Source: an uncultured bacterium | GTDB lineage: Bacteria; Verrucomicrobiota; Lentisphaeria; Victivallales; UBA1829 | Reading direction: 5' to 3' | DNA length: 42,748 nt | Assembly (NCBI GenBank): GCA_949290385.1 | Contig: CASERY010000068.1 | Span: 1 to 42,748, forward strand | Part shown: positions 31,463 through 40,118 of the stretch, piece by piece | Layout of the letters: each line of letters begins with the position of its first letter | Numbering within the stretch: position 1 is the first letter of the stretch | Program-made: the position numbers and the translations under genes | Notes under the pieces: generated by a model | What the model saw: the letters and a program-made list of their open reading frames with translations, nothing else | Told to the model about the DNA's origin: nothing | The model's database searches: none

Positions 31463-31928
31463 ATCTGTAGTACGGGTTCGTCCGAGGCTGAAAATATTCC
31501 GTGGACACCCGAGCCTGATTCCGTATATCAGTCTTTTTTTTATTCTGGTCCTGTATTTCATGATGGGGACGAACTTCGTACCGGTGGAAGGGATTTCCGT
31601 GGATTTGCCGCAGGGGCCTACAACACGTATTTACGCTTCAAAGAAGCTGATTATTACTGTGGACAAGGAATCCAATATATACTTTAACGATATGCTTATT
31701 CCAAATATCGCTGTGCTGAAGAGACAGCTCAATGAGATCCTTCATGAAAATGCCGGAGGCAGAAACCGTGAAACCTTGATTATTCGTGCGGATAAGAATA
31801 TCAGTCTTGAGCTTGTAGCGCAGCTGATGGCCCTCCGTGAAGAGTTGAACGTGAATGCCTTTTTTATGACCCATACGAATCTTTCTGCGGGACAGAACAA
31901 GGCAAATTTTCTGGAATCTGAACAATGA
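31452..31928 (+). CDS. ExbD/TolR-like protein lacking the usual membrane Asp
   Basis: A 158-residue protein with one N-terminal membrane helix (about 22-39) and a periplasmic ExbD/TolR-type domain with the VEGISVDLPQ segment and a LIIRADKNISLELVAQLM region. Normal ExbD/TolR has TPLIDVVFLLLIFF, where Asp carries protons. The aligned residues here are IPYISLFFILVLYF, with Ser27 at the Asp position. This suggests a structural, regulatory or divergent paralog, perhaps paired with a canonical ExbD elsewhere. It overlaps the ExbB-like gene by 11 bases and the next gene by four (ATGA). It ends in TGA. Confidence 0.82.
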   Translation: MKTESVVRVRPRLKIFRGHPSLIPYISLFFILVLYFMMGTNFVPVEGISVDLPQGPTTRIYASKKLIITVDKESNIYFNDMLIPNIAVLKRQLNEILHENAGGRNRETLIIRADKNISLELVAQLMALREELNVNAFFMTHTNLSAGQNKANFLESEQ

Positions 31929-32809
31929 ATGAATTTGCAGGAACCTCAAAAAACAAAGCATCCCAGATAGGAGCACGGCTCAAGTCTTTTTTGTTTTTTT
32001 TGTCGATTGCGGTCCTGCTGCATGTCGTTCTTGCACTGCTGTTTCATCCTACGAGGCAGGAGTTGAAGGAGCCTGAAACAAATTCGCTGTTTACCGTATT
32101 TATAAATGAAGATGATCCGGTTCTGGCGAATATGCGTTATGAACTGACCTACGACGATCCAACGGTGCTGATCCATCCGAAAGACAGGTTTGGATTTAAC
32201 CTGTATCATGCAGTTGAACCGGATGAGGAATATCCAAAACTTCTGCCGGATGCAGCCATGGTCCTGACCGATGTCCTGAAGAAGCCGGGTGTGGAAGAGG
32301 AAAGTGTATCCTTTGATGTTTTCAATGGTGAAACGATGGCTTACCGATCTGTTTTTCAGGAAATTCCGTCAAGAGTTATGAGCAATCCGGATGACGAAGC
32401 CCGATTCGGAAAAAAACAGAAGACTGAAGAGGTAAAATATCCCTGCTGCACTTTTGCAGATGGGGGGATTATAGACTTGGAAATTTCGGGGAATCCCGCA
32501 GTATCCATGGAGCAGAAGCCCGTGCGTCCCGGTGTCTACCGGATGATGCCCTTCGGGGAGGATGCCCTGCTGCCGAATGTACGACTGGTGACTTCGTGCG
32601 GCAATGGAGAACTGGATTCTCTGGGAATGTCAAAACTTGAGAAATTGCTGATCTCCGGAAAACTGCTTCTGCAGACTCCGGAGTATGTTTATATCGTCTG
32701 GCTGAAACCGGAATATCCGGAGGCGGAACAGGGAAAAAATGCAAAGACGGATTCCCTTGCTGATTTTCCGTATCCCGGGGATGAGCCGCAGACCGGAGGT
32801 GTGTTATGA
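31925..32809 (+). CDS. Membrane-anchored protein in the TonB position
   Basis: A 294-residue protein that I cannot place in a family. One hydrophobic helix near residues 22-41 (FLFFLSIAVLLHVVLALLF) anchors it, with the rest probably periplasmic. There is no Pro/Lys-rich spacer as in classic TonB, but the position after ExbB/ExbD-like genes, single N-terminal anchor and C-terminal segment (KLEKLLISGKLLLQ, PEYVYIVWLKPEYP) are consistent with a divergent TonB/TolA-like partner. It shares four bases (ATGA) with both neighbours, so it is translationally coupled. It ends in TGA. Confidence 0.75.
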   Translation: MNEFAGTSKNKASQIGARLKSFLFFLSIAVLLHVVLALLFHPTRQELKEPETNSLFTVFINEDDPVLANMRYELTYDDPTVLIHPKDRFGFNLYHAVEPDEEYPKLLPDAAMVLTDVLKKPGVEEESVSFDVFNGETMAYRSVFQEIPSRVMSNPDDEARFGKKQKTEEVKYPCCTFADGGIIDLEISGNPAVSMEQKPVRPGVYRMMPFGEDALLPNVRLVTSCGNGELDSLGMSKLEKLLISGKLLLQTPEYVYIVWLKPEYPEAEQGKNAKTDSLADFPYPGDEPQTGGVL

Positions 32810-33054
32810 TTCCTTTACCGCTGGAACATGCATTCAGTGTTTATTTTGCTGTGTGGTTTGCTGTTCTGTTTGTTCTGTGGTTCCGGGAGGAACGCAGATG
32901 CAGGAAGGCCAGTGAATGGTTTGTGGTAAAAGAGCGGCTTTATACATGCGATCATTGCCATTACTCATTTCTGGCAAAGCATGACAGTGAAAATGTAACC
33001 CGCTGCCCGCGATGCAATGAGATCTGTTTTTTACGGAAAAGAAAACGTTTTTGA
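32806..33054 (+). CDS. Small membrane protein with zinc-ribbon
   Basis: An 82-residue protein, the last of the five-gene cluster. A hydrophobic helix (about 10-27) is followed by a zinc-ribbon of two CxxC pairs: CDHC at about 49-52 and CPRC at about 69-72, with a basic C-terminal tail. The pattern suggests a membrane-tethered metal-binding domain facing the cytoplasm. The ATG overlaps the preceding TGA (ATGA). It ends in TGA. I do not recognise a named family. Confidence 0.75.
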   Translation: MIPLPLEHAFSVYFAVWFAVLFVLWFREERRCRKASEWFVVKERLYTCDHCHYSFLAKHDSENVTRCPRCNEICFLRKRKRF

Positions 33055-33126
33055 AATATTTTCTTTTTGTCTGTTATTAGAAGAATACTGCAATAGCGGA
33101 ACGCAATATGAGAAGGCTGCAATAAA

Positions 33127-33630
33127 ATGAAACAGAAGAAATTGAAAATTGGAATCAGTGCATGCCTGATGGGGTTCCGTTACAGATATGACGGCTTGTC
33201 AAAGTTAGACCGACGAGTTATTGAGGCACTGGACGGAAAGGTGGATCTGATTCCGGTTTGTCCGGAAGTCGAGTGCGGACTGGAGATTCCGCGCCCCAAA
33301 ATGCGCTTGGAAGCAACATCCAGAGGAACACGTATGAAAGTAATTGAGTCTGGAGAGGATATGACCGACCGGATGATTGCATGGGCGGATCATAAACTGG
33401 AACAGCTTTCGGAACGGGATATAGCAGCTTTTCTATTTAAATCAAAATCTCCTTCTTGCGGATTGGCCAGTACAAAAGTCTTTTGCAATGGAGGGAACCG
33501 GCTGATGTCGGAATGCGGGACCGGAATCTTTGCCAAAGTCCTTACAACGCGTTTTCCCAGGATGATTGTTGGAGAAGAGCTGGATCTGGATGAATTTCTG
33601 AAACGTTTGGGCCTGGATAAGTCATTTTAA
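33127..33630 (+). CDS. DUF523 family protein
   Basis: A 167-residue protein of the DUF523 family. Recognisable motifs in order are GISACLMGFRYRYDG (family SACLLG-x-x-RYDG), PVCPEVECGLEIPRP, FLFKSKSPSCG and a CGTGIFAKVL end. The conserved Cys residues (in SACL, PVCPE, SPSCG) suggest metal or redox chemistry, but no function is established that I can cite. It ends in TAA. It lies 72 bases after the zinc-ribbon gene and may have its own promoter in that gap. Confidence 0.9.
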   Translation: MKQKKLKIGISACLMGFRYRYDGLSKLDRRVIEALDGKVDLIPVCPEVECGLEIPRPKMRLEATSRGTRMKVIESGEDMTDRMIAWADHKLEQLSERDIAAFLFKSKSPSCGLASTKVFCNGGNRLMSECGTGIFAKVLTTRFPRMIVGEELDLDEFLKRLGLDKSF

Positions 33631-33699
33631 GAAAAGTCAGTTATCCTGCTGCCGGGTACAGCACACATGATCGGATAAAAATATCCATCCAGGGAATAG

Positions 33700-33798
33700 A
33701 AAACCACTGTATTCTGCCGGGCAGCGAATCTTATTCAATAGATCAATTCTCTTGTTTTTCACGCAGGAAACTGCTGTATTCTGGTGGGCAGTGCAAGG
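33700..33798 (+). repeat. Pair of imperfect direct repeats with hairpin potential
   Basis: GAAAACCACTGTATTCTGCC-type sequence at 33700-33732 recurs at 33766-33798 (shared core CTGTATTCTG-NN-GGGCAG), 66 bases apart, between DUF523 and sfsA. Each copy can fold a small stem (for example CTGCC/GGCAG). A related string CTGCATTCTGCAG occurs, on the other strand, in the pair at 40026-40118. These may be members of one dispersed family. Confidence 0.5.
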
Positions 33799-33911
33799 AC
33801 CGAAAAAAAAGACTGCTGAATGGGAAAGTTCGCCTGAATACTGGAAGTCTAAAAGATTTCCAGGTCGAAAGAAAGACAGAAATTCAAAAAATCGATCATA
33901 CTGAAAAAATT

Positions 33912-34646
33912 ATGCAATATGAACGAATGGTGAAAGGATTTTTTCTGAGCCGTCCTAACCGTTTTATTGCCTACGTGGATTTAAATGGAGTCAGGACAAT
34001 TTGCCATGTCAGAAATACTGGACGCTGTGCGGAACTGCTTAAGCCTGGCGCGACAGTTTACATGCAGGAAGCTCTTCCTGGAACAGTCCGCAAAACCCGT
34101 TTTGACCTGATTGCTGTGGAAAAAGGTTCTGTTCTTGTAAATATGGACAGTCAGGCCCCCAATCAAATTGCGTGGGAATACTTACAGCAGCTTTATGGCG
34201 GATCGGATTCATGTATTGAACGTGAAGTGGTGTATGGACAATCCAGATTGGATTTTCGTATACGGCTGCCTGGAAATCAGCACATGCTGATTGAAGTGAA
34301 AGGCGTTACACTTGAACATAATGGGATTGCCGCTTTCCCTGATGCTCCGACGGAGCGTGGGGTTCGGCATTTGCGTGAACTGGAGCACTCAGTAGGTGAA
34401 GGATATAAGGCAATGCTCCTTTTTATTGTTCAAATGCAGGGAGTCGTGCATTGTGTTGTTCCGAATGACATTACGCACAGAGCCTTTGGAGATGCGCTTC
34501 GGGCCGCCGTTCAACATGGAGTGATGGTTCGTGCATTGGATTGTTTTGTAACACCTGAAAGTATTACACCCCGTCAAATGATTCCTGTAAAACTGGATGG
34601 CATACCCGAAGAATTTTTTATGAGGGGGATGAATTTCAGTAAATAA
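33912..34646 (+). CDS. sfsA: SfsA family (sugar fermentation stimulation) protein
   Basis: A 244-residue protein, the usual SfsA length. Family signatures are visible: the N-terminal ERMVKGFFLSRPNRFIAYVD with HVRNTGRCAELL, the nuclease-like core SRLDFRIRL and MLIEVKGVTL, FPDAPTERGVRHLREL, and the C-terminal half with LLFIVQM. SfsA is a nucleic-acid-binding, nuclease-fold protein linked to sugar metabolism in E. coli, with unclear mechanism. No strong Shine-Dalgarno precedes the ATG. It ends in TAA. It lies 281 bases after DUF523, across a repeat-bearing gap. Confidence 0.93.
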   Translation: MQYERMVKGFFLSRPNRFIAYVDLNGVRTICHVRNTGRCAELLKPGATVYMQEALPGTVRKTRFDLIAVEKGSVLVNMDSQAPNQIAWEYLQQLYGGSDSCIEREVVYGQSRLDFRIRLPGNQHMLIEVKGVTLEHNGIAAFPDAPTERGVRHLRELEHSVGEGYKAMLLFIVQMQGVVHCVVPNDITHRAFGDALRAAVQHGVMVRALDCFVTPESITPRQMIPVKLDGIPEEFFMRGMNFSK

Positions 34647-34669
34647 CGACTTAACAGGGAGGAGAGAGA

Positions 34670-35032
34670 ATGATTTCTGTATGGGATTTGATGCCTTGAG
34701 GTGCATATACAGATATTTTTCTTGCATCTAAGGGAATCAATGAGCTGTACCAATTTTGCATTGAACAATCCTGGATTCCTGATAATTTTTCTGTGAGGAA
34801 GAATCATACAGCAAAGGATTTTGTTCTTTCCCGTAGATATGGTGTGATGGGATTCATGCTTAATGTCCGGATTTTTTTACAGCTGTTTCAGAAAAAACTA
34901 TCTCCTGAGCTTTTGCGGTGTTTTTTGCCCTTGAAAGGAAAAGAAGGCTTAAAAGGTAGAGTCCGAAAAAGAAGAATGCGAGAAGGAAACACATTTTTCC
35001 CTTCTCGCAATTATTTTATTCCAAGAATGTAA
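34670..35032 (+). pseudogene. Possible gene remnant with an early TGA
   Basis: A strong ribosome binding site (GGGAGGAGAGAGA, 34657-34669) precedes ATG at 34670. The frame hits TGA at codon 10, then stays open for about 110 codons to TAA at 35030-35032, encoding a basic protein I do not recognise. TGA is a normal terminator in this genome, so this could be a nonsense-broken gene, a nine-residue leader peptide, or chance. The 3' end overlaps a terminator hairpin, which argues against function. Confidence 0.25.
34977..35009 (-). terminator. Terminator hairpin for the PpiC gene
   Basis: TGCGAGAAGG (34977-34986) pairs perfectly with CCTTCTCGCA (35000-35009), with an A/T-rich inner extension. On the minus strand a T-rich stretch (TTCTTCTTTTTC) follows. 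On the plus strand ATTATTTTATT follows, so it may work in both directions between convergent genes. Confidence 0.65.
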
Positions 35033-35040
35033 AATAAAAA

Positions 35041-36198
35041 TTATTCTGCATCCTGGGGTGCTGCATCGTCAGAAGATGTTTCCGGAATATTGACAACGAC
35101 ATTCATGGATTTACGGAGTTCTTCCAGATGTTTCAGGATATTTTCAGTATTCTTCTGGTTGGCGATGTAGCTTTTGACTTCCTGGCTGATATTTTCGAAT
35201 GGGATGTATTCAGCAGGTGTTTTCTTATCCAGGCGGATGATGTGGTATCCGAAGGGGGTTTTCACCTCTGTGGTTTCACCTACATTCTGGATGGAATAAG
35301 CGGCTTTTGTGAAGTCTGGATCAAACATATTGTTATCGATGGAAATACCATCTTCCGTGAAGGCGGGGAGCTGACCCTTGGAATTCTTGCCGCTGGGGCA
35401 GTCGCTGTACTGGGCAGCAAGATCTTCAAACTTCTGACCTTTGGCCAGTTTATCCTTGACTTCAGCGAGTTTTTTCTGAGCTTCAGCATCCTTTTCCTTT
35501 AATTCTGCCTCAGACAGATTCTGGCTGTTCATCTGCTCTGTAGGTGCAAGAATCAGAATGTGAGAAACTGTAATATTGGCAGGAGTCTTGAAGTCTTCCT
35601 GATTTTCACGGTAGAACTTTTCCGCTTCTTCATCCGTAATATCTTTGGGAAGAACTGCAATGTTTTTAGACTGGAGATAGGCGTTGATAGCAAAATAATC
35701 CAAACTGGGCGCATAGGTCAGAATCTGATCAATGTAATTTTCAAGCGTTGTATTCTGTGCTTTGAATTGTTCATTGAGCTGATCCTGTTCCTCCTGAGGA
35801 AGTGCTTTGAAATTTTTCAGAAGAAATTCCTTGGCCATTTCAGGAGTCGGTTCGAATCCGGCCTTTTTAGCCTAGGACACGAAGATCTTCTGGTTGATCA
35901 TATCCTGAACTACGGACTGAATGGCCTGATCTGCGTTTGCTTCAAGCATGGGATTGAAACGGAGCAGCTGGTTGAGCTGGTCCATGACTTCCTGCTTGGT
36001 AATGTCCTGACCATCGACTGTTGCGATGACATCGGGATAGGATTCCATGGCTTTGTCAACCGCAGAGGTATCGCTTTGCAGAAGTTCAAGAGGAATGCTC
36101 TGATTGTCCGCCTCTTGGGCCAGTGCAGGAGCAGCGGATACTGCAGTACAGACAGCTGCCGCTGCAGCCATCATTATGTGTTTTGTCGTTTTTTTCAT
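35041..36198 (-). CDS. Periplasmic PpiC-type peptidyl-prolyl isomerase, with an in-frame TAG at codon 109
   Basis: A 385-residue exported foldase when TAG at 35874-35872 is read. Residues 1-27 are a clear signal peptide (MKKTTKH, Ala-rich core, cleavage after ALA). A SurA/PrsA-like N-terminal helical region follows. The parvulin domain is at about 205-320, with VSHILI, FEDLAAQYSDCPSG and TPFGYHIIRL motifs. The TAG lies in the helical region, in MINQKIFVS-TAG-AKKAGFEP. Relatives have an INQKLLLQ(E/Q)AKKAG-like run there, so Gln or Glu fits. Termination would leave a secreted stub without any isomerase domain. GAGAGG is seven bases before the ATG. It ends in TAA. It follows the lipoprotein gene on the same strand. 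Confidence 0.92.
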
Positions 36199-36348
36199 GA
36201 TAAAAACCTCTCTTCTATTGGGTTATGTTGAAAAATCGTGAACTCTGACAGCATTCAGACATCCGGGAATGCCGCGCTGCTGACAACAAGATATATGAAA
36301 ATGGCAGATTTTTCAACCTGCCGCAGAATAAAAACAGGAAAGCATCTA

Positions 36349-37098
36349 TTAATGTTCAGTGCTTTTTCCTGACAAAACATCGCGGGAAATCTGAAAATAT
36401 CCGTTCTGGACTATTTTTTTCCAGGGAACTCCGCCCGGATCCTGGATAGACAAAATTGTGGAAATGGTTTGAAATTTTGCAGGATCTCCTTCCTGAAGGG
36501 CGTCATATGCATCGAAATAAAGACCTGTATACAACCGGTCCTTCTCAAGCTTTGCGAGGACTTCTGAATCTTGGATTTTCTGATCTGCATACTGTTTGAT
36601 GAAGGCCATTTCCGGAGAAGCCTCACAGTAGCGGGCCAGTTTTTCAGCGGAGGCTTTCATAATTGGAGAAGAAACCGGGGTATTCAGCAGATTCAGCAGA
36701 CTGTTTACCTCTGTGAGAATGCGCAGCTGGTCGCGAGTCTGAACCAGGGAAGGGATGCCTCCAAGTTTGCGGACAGCTTCATCAATGCAGTTAGACGCTC
36801 CATTGATGTCATTCCGGGCAATTTTTTCATTTGCCTGAAGAATATAAGCATTGGTGTGAAGAATTCTTTCCATTTGCGGGATAAATTCATTGGAGGGATC
36901 CAGAGCCTTATAGCGTTCAAGTTTTGCGGACGCATCTTTGTAGTCTTTGCGGTCCAGAGCCCTTATGATGTCCAGAAGCAGGTTGGAACGTGTGGATGGA
37001 ACCTGCACTTCATTATCTCTGCGGCATCCGGCTCCGGAGAGAATGCAGGAAAGAATTATGGCAGCAGCAATAAAAAAGGATAAAAAACGCAGTTTCAT
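36349..37098 (-). CDS. Hypothetical lipoprotein
   Basis: A 249-residue protein. The signal sequence (MKLRFLSFFIAAAIILSCIL) ends in a lipobox-like SGAGC, so it should be lipidated at about Cys25 and attached to a membrane. The mature part is mostly helical with TPR-like features (YKDASAKLERYKALDPSNE, GDPAKFQTISTIL). No family name is evident. The ATG at 37098 gives the proper signal peptide; an upstream ATG at 37131 adds an unlikely extension and neither has a strong Shine-Dalgarno. It ends in TAA. It lies 150 bases upstream of the PpiC gene and may be cotranscribed with it. Confidence 0.8.
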   Translation of the reverse strand: MKLRFLSFFIAAAIILSCILSGAGCRRDNEVQVPSTRSNLLLDIIRALDRKDYKDASAKLERYKALDPSNEFIPQMERILHTNAYILQANEKIARNDINGASNCIDEAVRKLGGIPSLVQTRDQLRILTEVNSLLNLLNTPVSSPIMKASAEKLARYCEASPEMAFIKQYADQKIQDSEVLAKLEKDRLYTGLYFDAYDALQEGDPAKFQTISTILSIQDPGGVPWKKIVQNGYFQISRDVLSGKSTEH

Positions 37099-37577
37099 TA
37101 TAAAAATACCATCTTGGTTGATTTTTTGCATGGAGAGTATCTTGCACCGGATTGGAACGTTCCTACAGAAAAGAATACGCCGTTTTCAAGCTCCCATTCC
37201 AGAGGCGCCGGGATACCACTGACAAATTAGCAGATCCTGGAATTTTTTCAAATGAAATGGTCCGTTATTTGGAAAAAGACACATTAAAAAAATAAGAAAT
37301 ATCCTTTTTTCTCCTTTCTCTCCGGAGAAGAAGGTGAATAGCTGATTTTTTTAAGCAGTCTATGGAGAATGAAAGAAGAAAAACAGTTGAAAGACAGTCA
37401 TTCCCCATATAATGTATACACTGCACCCCCCTCCCGAGAAAGCGGGCGACGGGGTGAGGCATTGAAATCATCTGAAAATCGTCCAGACGGACCAGAATGA
37501 TAAGGGTGCTGTGCTGTTCACCTTTTTTCGTGCAGATTTTTACAGAATTGAATGACCGGAGAGGAAAGAATCAAGAA
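37099..37577. other. Divergent intergenic region before the first hydrolase
   Basis: A 479-base AT-rich gap. On the plus strand a perfect TATAAT (37408-37413) lies 15 bases after TTGAAA (37387-37392), a candidate promoter with short spacing. A plus-strand frame upstream of the chosen hydrolase start (from 37497) could extend that protein by 27 residues. No other coding signal is seen. Confidence 0.4.
37387..37413 (+). promoter_or_regulatory. Candidate promoter with perfect TATAAT
   Basis: TTGAAA (37387-37392) and TATAAT (37408-37413), spaced 15 bases, about 165 bases ahead of the hydrolase ATG. The spacing is shorter than ideal. Confidence 0.35.
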
Positions 37578-39971
37578 ATGGAAAGCCCCGACTTTTATAA
37601 TCCAGACTGCTGTAATAACAACGGTAAGTATCAGATTGTCTGCGGAGATCAGCAGCTTGTTTTTGACCCTGCAAGCGGGCCGATGCCCAGAAGTGTATCG
37701 GTAAAACGTTTTGACGGATCATTTCTGCCGGTGATTGTCAACCGTGATCCCGGATTTTCCATTGCCGATGGTGAAGGACGGGTCTTTTTTCCGCGTTTGA
37801 CAGAATCACCCCTCTTTTCCAGAGAGAACGGGGCGGAGGTGGTTCGATTCAACCAGGTGGAATTTTTTACTGCCGACGGGGAAAAAGGAAAAGATTTAAC
37901 GGCATCATTTCAGTATGAAATTTTTCCGGACGGGACTGTTTTTACAGATTGCTTCTTTCTTTCAAATCGGGCAGACCGGCGGGTTTTTCAGGATTTAAAA
38001 ATTTCTTTCAATACCGACGTTTCCGGCTTTGATGATGTCCGTTATGCTTTGCTGCATCGGCCGGCAAAGCAGGATGGCGCAGTGATTCAGGACCTTTCAC
38101 CGAAGCGCTTTCAGGAACGGAATACCCCCTTGAATTTTTCTGAAATCCTTCCACTTGCAACATTCAACTGCTTTGAGAACAATGGAGAGGATCTGTATTT
38201 TGAGTTTTTCATGGAAGGTGGAACAACGCTTTCCGGCAGGCCGGGTGAAAACAGTACGCTGCTTTCATGGCAGAATAATTCTCCTTCCATTGTCTGGAAT
38301 TTCCAGACGGTTCCTGCAGAAAGGGAGCATCTGGTCTTTCAGTTCCGGAACCGCTGGGGATGGTCTGTCAAGACACCTCCGAGAGAGCGGCATATGCCTC
38401 CATTGACAATGTATCACTATTTTGACAATACTGTTCGTTATCCGTCCGAGAATGTTCTGGAAGCTCTGCGCGACTCCTCCTGTGATGTTCTGATTATCCA
38501 CGAAAACTGGCGTCTGGATATTCAAAACGGAGGAATACCGTTCAACGAGAAGGAACTGAAAATGGTTATTGAAAAAGCTCATTCCTTTGGCATTCGAATA
38601 GCGTTGTATATGCGTGGAGCGGAACTTTCCGCCATGGAGGATTTCTGTTCCTGGTTTGACCGTTATCTCAGAAAAGATTATGACGGACTGTATATGGATT
38701 ACGGCGGAGCGATGACTCATACAGAAGGCCCCTCTGAAAATTTCGTGAATGGCCGAACCTTTTTCCGCCGTCAGTATATGAAGCTGAGGTCTCTGCGCGA
38801 AAGAGTCGGAAAAGACGGCTTGTTTTTCTCCCATACCGGCACCCATTATGCGGCACTTGGCATGAATTTTATGAACGGCTACGTCTCTGGAGAAGGAGAG
38901 CGCGGGATGTTGATCCGCGGATGGAAGCAATACCGTTATTTCAGTATGACATCCGGCAGCTGTGGAACGTTGTGGAGTGCGGCCTTTCCGGAGTATTCAA
39001 CCCGGAGAATCATTCCTTTCATTGCTTCTGCCGGACAGTATCCTCACTCAGCGCTTGGAGAACAGTTCATCTCCTGCAGTCTGGTTCATCCCAAGGAACC
39101 CGGGATTAATGACCGGGCTTTCCGTCCGCTGTGGAAACTGTGGAAAATGTTCGTCCATGAGCGGGATATTGCCGTATACAATGACTTCAACAGCAAAAGC
39201 GTTTTTTCTTCGGAGGCTCAGACCGGGCACTATCTGATGATTTCGGAAGATCGTCAGCGGGCTTTGCTGATTGTCTCCAATTTCGCCGCAGAAAAGCGTA
39301 CAGTTCATGTTGCTGTGGACTGGAACAGACTGCCTTTTTCTCCGGAAGACAGACAGATTTATCTGCTTGCCCCGGATGAAAATACCCCCGGCCAAGTGCA
39401 TAAGATGGAAGACCCGGAGCTGACCGTATCTCTTGACGGATTCGGCTGTGCAGGTTTTTATTTTACTTCGGATCAGCCTGATTTCAAAGAATTTTTGCGT
39501 CCCTATCATCAGGTATGCATGCCGGAAGGCAAGGCATGGCTTGCTGAAATCAAAGAGCAGAAGAAACTGCGTGAGAATCCGCCTCGCTGGGAAAGGGTCC
39601 TGCTGACTTTGAAGATTGCGGATATGCCTGCATTCGGCTATGAGGATTCCATGACGGTGGACCTTTTCCTCAATGAATCGTATATCGTGGAATTCAAGGA
39701 GGACGGTTCATTTCAGAAACTCTGTGAAATTGTTACAGAGGACGGACACTCTTTGACCACAGGGGAAATCTCTGCTCCAGTTGATCTGGGACAGTTGCTT
39801 GGACCCGGAAGACATCATCTGGGGGTCTATGCAACGCATCTTGGAGAACCATTTTATTCGTTCTTCATTGCAACCTTGTCCAATGGAACGGACTCCAGCT
39901 ATGATATCGTATTCCGCAATGATCTGGAAGATGACCGGGCATTCCTGCACTTTGATGTGCTGATTCCGTAA
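37578..39971 (+). CDS. Putative glycoside hydrolase with TIM-barrel domain
   Basis: A 797-residue protein from ATG 37578. The first about 270 residues are beta-rich, as in N-terminal sandwich domains of GH36- and GH31-like enzymes. The middle has barrel-type strands: DVLIIHENWRLD, GIRIALYMRG and DGLYMDYGG, whose Asp is a good catalytic candidate, plus FFSHTGTHY. A C-terminal beta-sandwich follows. No signal peptide is seen with this start; a start at 37497 would add a Cys-rich, weakly hydrophobic leader. It ends in TAA and contains no in-frame TAG. Family membership (DUF6259- or GH36-like) and substrate are uncertain. It lies upstream of the DUF4091 gene, suggesting a glycan-degradation locus. 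Confidence 0.72.
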   Translation: MESPDFYNPDCCNNNGKYQIVCGDQQLVFDPASGPMPRSVSVKRFDGSFLPVIVNRDPGFSIADGEGRVFFPRLTESPLFSRENGAEVVRFNQVEFFTADGEKGKDLTASFQYEIFPDGTVFTDCFFLSNRADRRVFQDLKISFNTDVSGFDDVRYALLHRPAKQDGAVIQDLSPKRFQERNTPLNFSEILPLATFNCFENNGEDLYFEFFMEGGTTLSGRPGENSTLLSWQNNSPSIVWNFQTVPAEREHLVFQFRNRWGWSVKTPPRERHMPPLTMYHYFDNTVRYPSENVLEALRDSSCDVLIIHENWRLDIQNGGIPFNEKELKMVIEKAHSFGIRIALYMRGAELSAMEDFCSWFDRYLRKDYDGLYMDYGGAMTHTEGPSENFVNGRTFFRRQYMKLRSLRERVGKDGLFFSHTGTHYAALGMNFMNGYVSGEGERGMLIRGWKQYRYFSMTSGSCGTLWSAAFPEYSTRRIIPFIASAGQYPHSALGEQFISCSLVHPKEPGINDRAFRPLWKLWKMFVHERDIAVYNDFNSKSVFSSEAQTGHYLMISEDRQRALLIVSNFAAEKRTVHVAVDWNRLPFSPEDRQIYLLAPDENTPGQVHKMEDPELTVSLDGFGCAGFYFTSDQPDFKEFLRPYHQVCMPEGKAWLAEIKEQKKLRENPPRWERVLLTLKIADMPAFGYEDSMTVDLFLNESYIVEFKEDGSFQKLCEIVTEDGHSLTTGEISAPVDLGQLLGPGRHHLGVYATHLGEPFYSFFIATLSNGTDSSYDIVFRNDLEDDRAFLHFDVLIP

Positions 39972-40025
39972 ATCCGGTCGCAGGACATGCTGGCCTCATC
40001 CAAAAAATAATACTGGATGAGGTCT

Positions 40026-40118
40026 GTCTGCAGAATGCAGAAGGTAAAAGGTGTCTGTTCCCAGGAATTCCACATTCCATTTAAGGATGGTTCACTTGGT
40101 CTGCAGAATGCAGAAGGT
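40026..40118 (+). repeat. Pair of exact 20-base direct repeats
   Basis: GTCTGCAGAATGCAGAAGGT occurs at 40026-40045 and again at 40099-40118, 73 bases apart. Each copy holds a small CTGCA/TGCAG hairpin. The reverse complement contains CTGCATTCTGCAG, similar to the CTGTATTCTG core of the repeats at 33700-33798. Confidence 0.7.
40046..40062 (+). repeat. Short dispersed motif, copy 2
   Basis: AAAAGGTGTCTGTTCCC, matching 12267-12282 with one extra T. It directly abuts the first 20-base repeat. Confidence 0.45.

Larger units (their letters stand above)
34647..35040. other. Convergent intergenic region between sfsA and the PpiC gene
   Basis: A 394-base gap holding the possible gene remnant and a terminator hairpin (both listed separately). 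Nothing else is seen. Confidence 0.45.

Noticed and set aside
35843..35866. tRNA-like T-arm (GTCGG-TTCGAAT-CCGGC)
   Set aside because: It lies inside the PpiC coding sequence, and no matching acceptor, D-arm or anticodon arm fits upstream. Coincidence.
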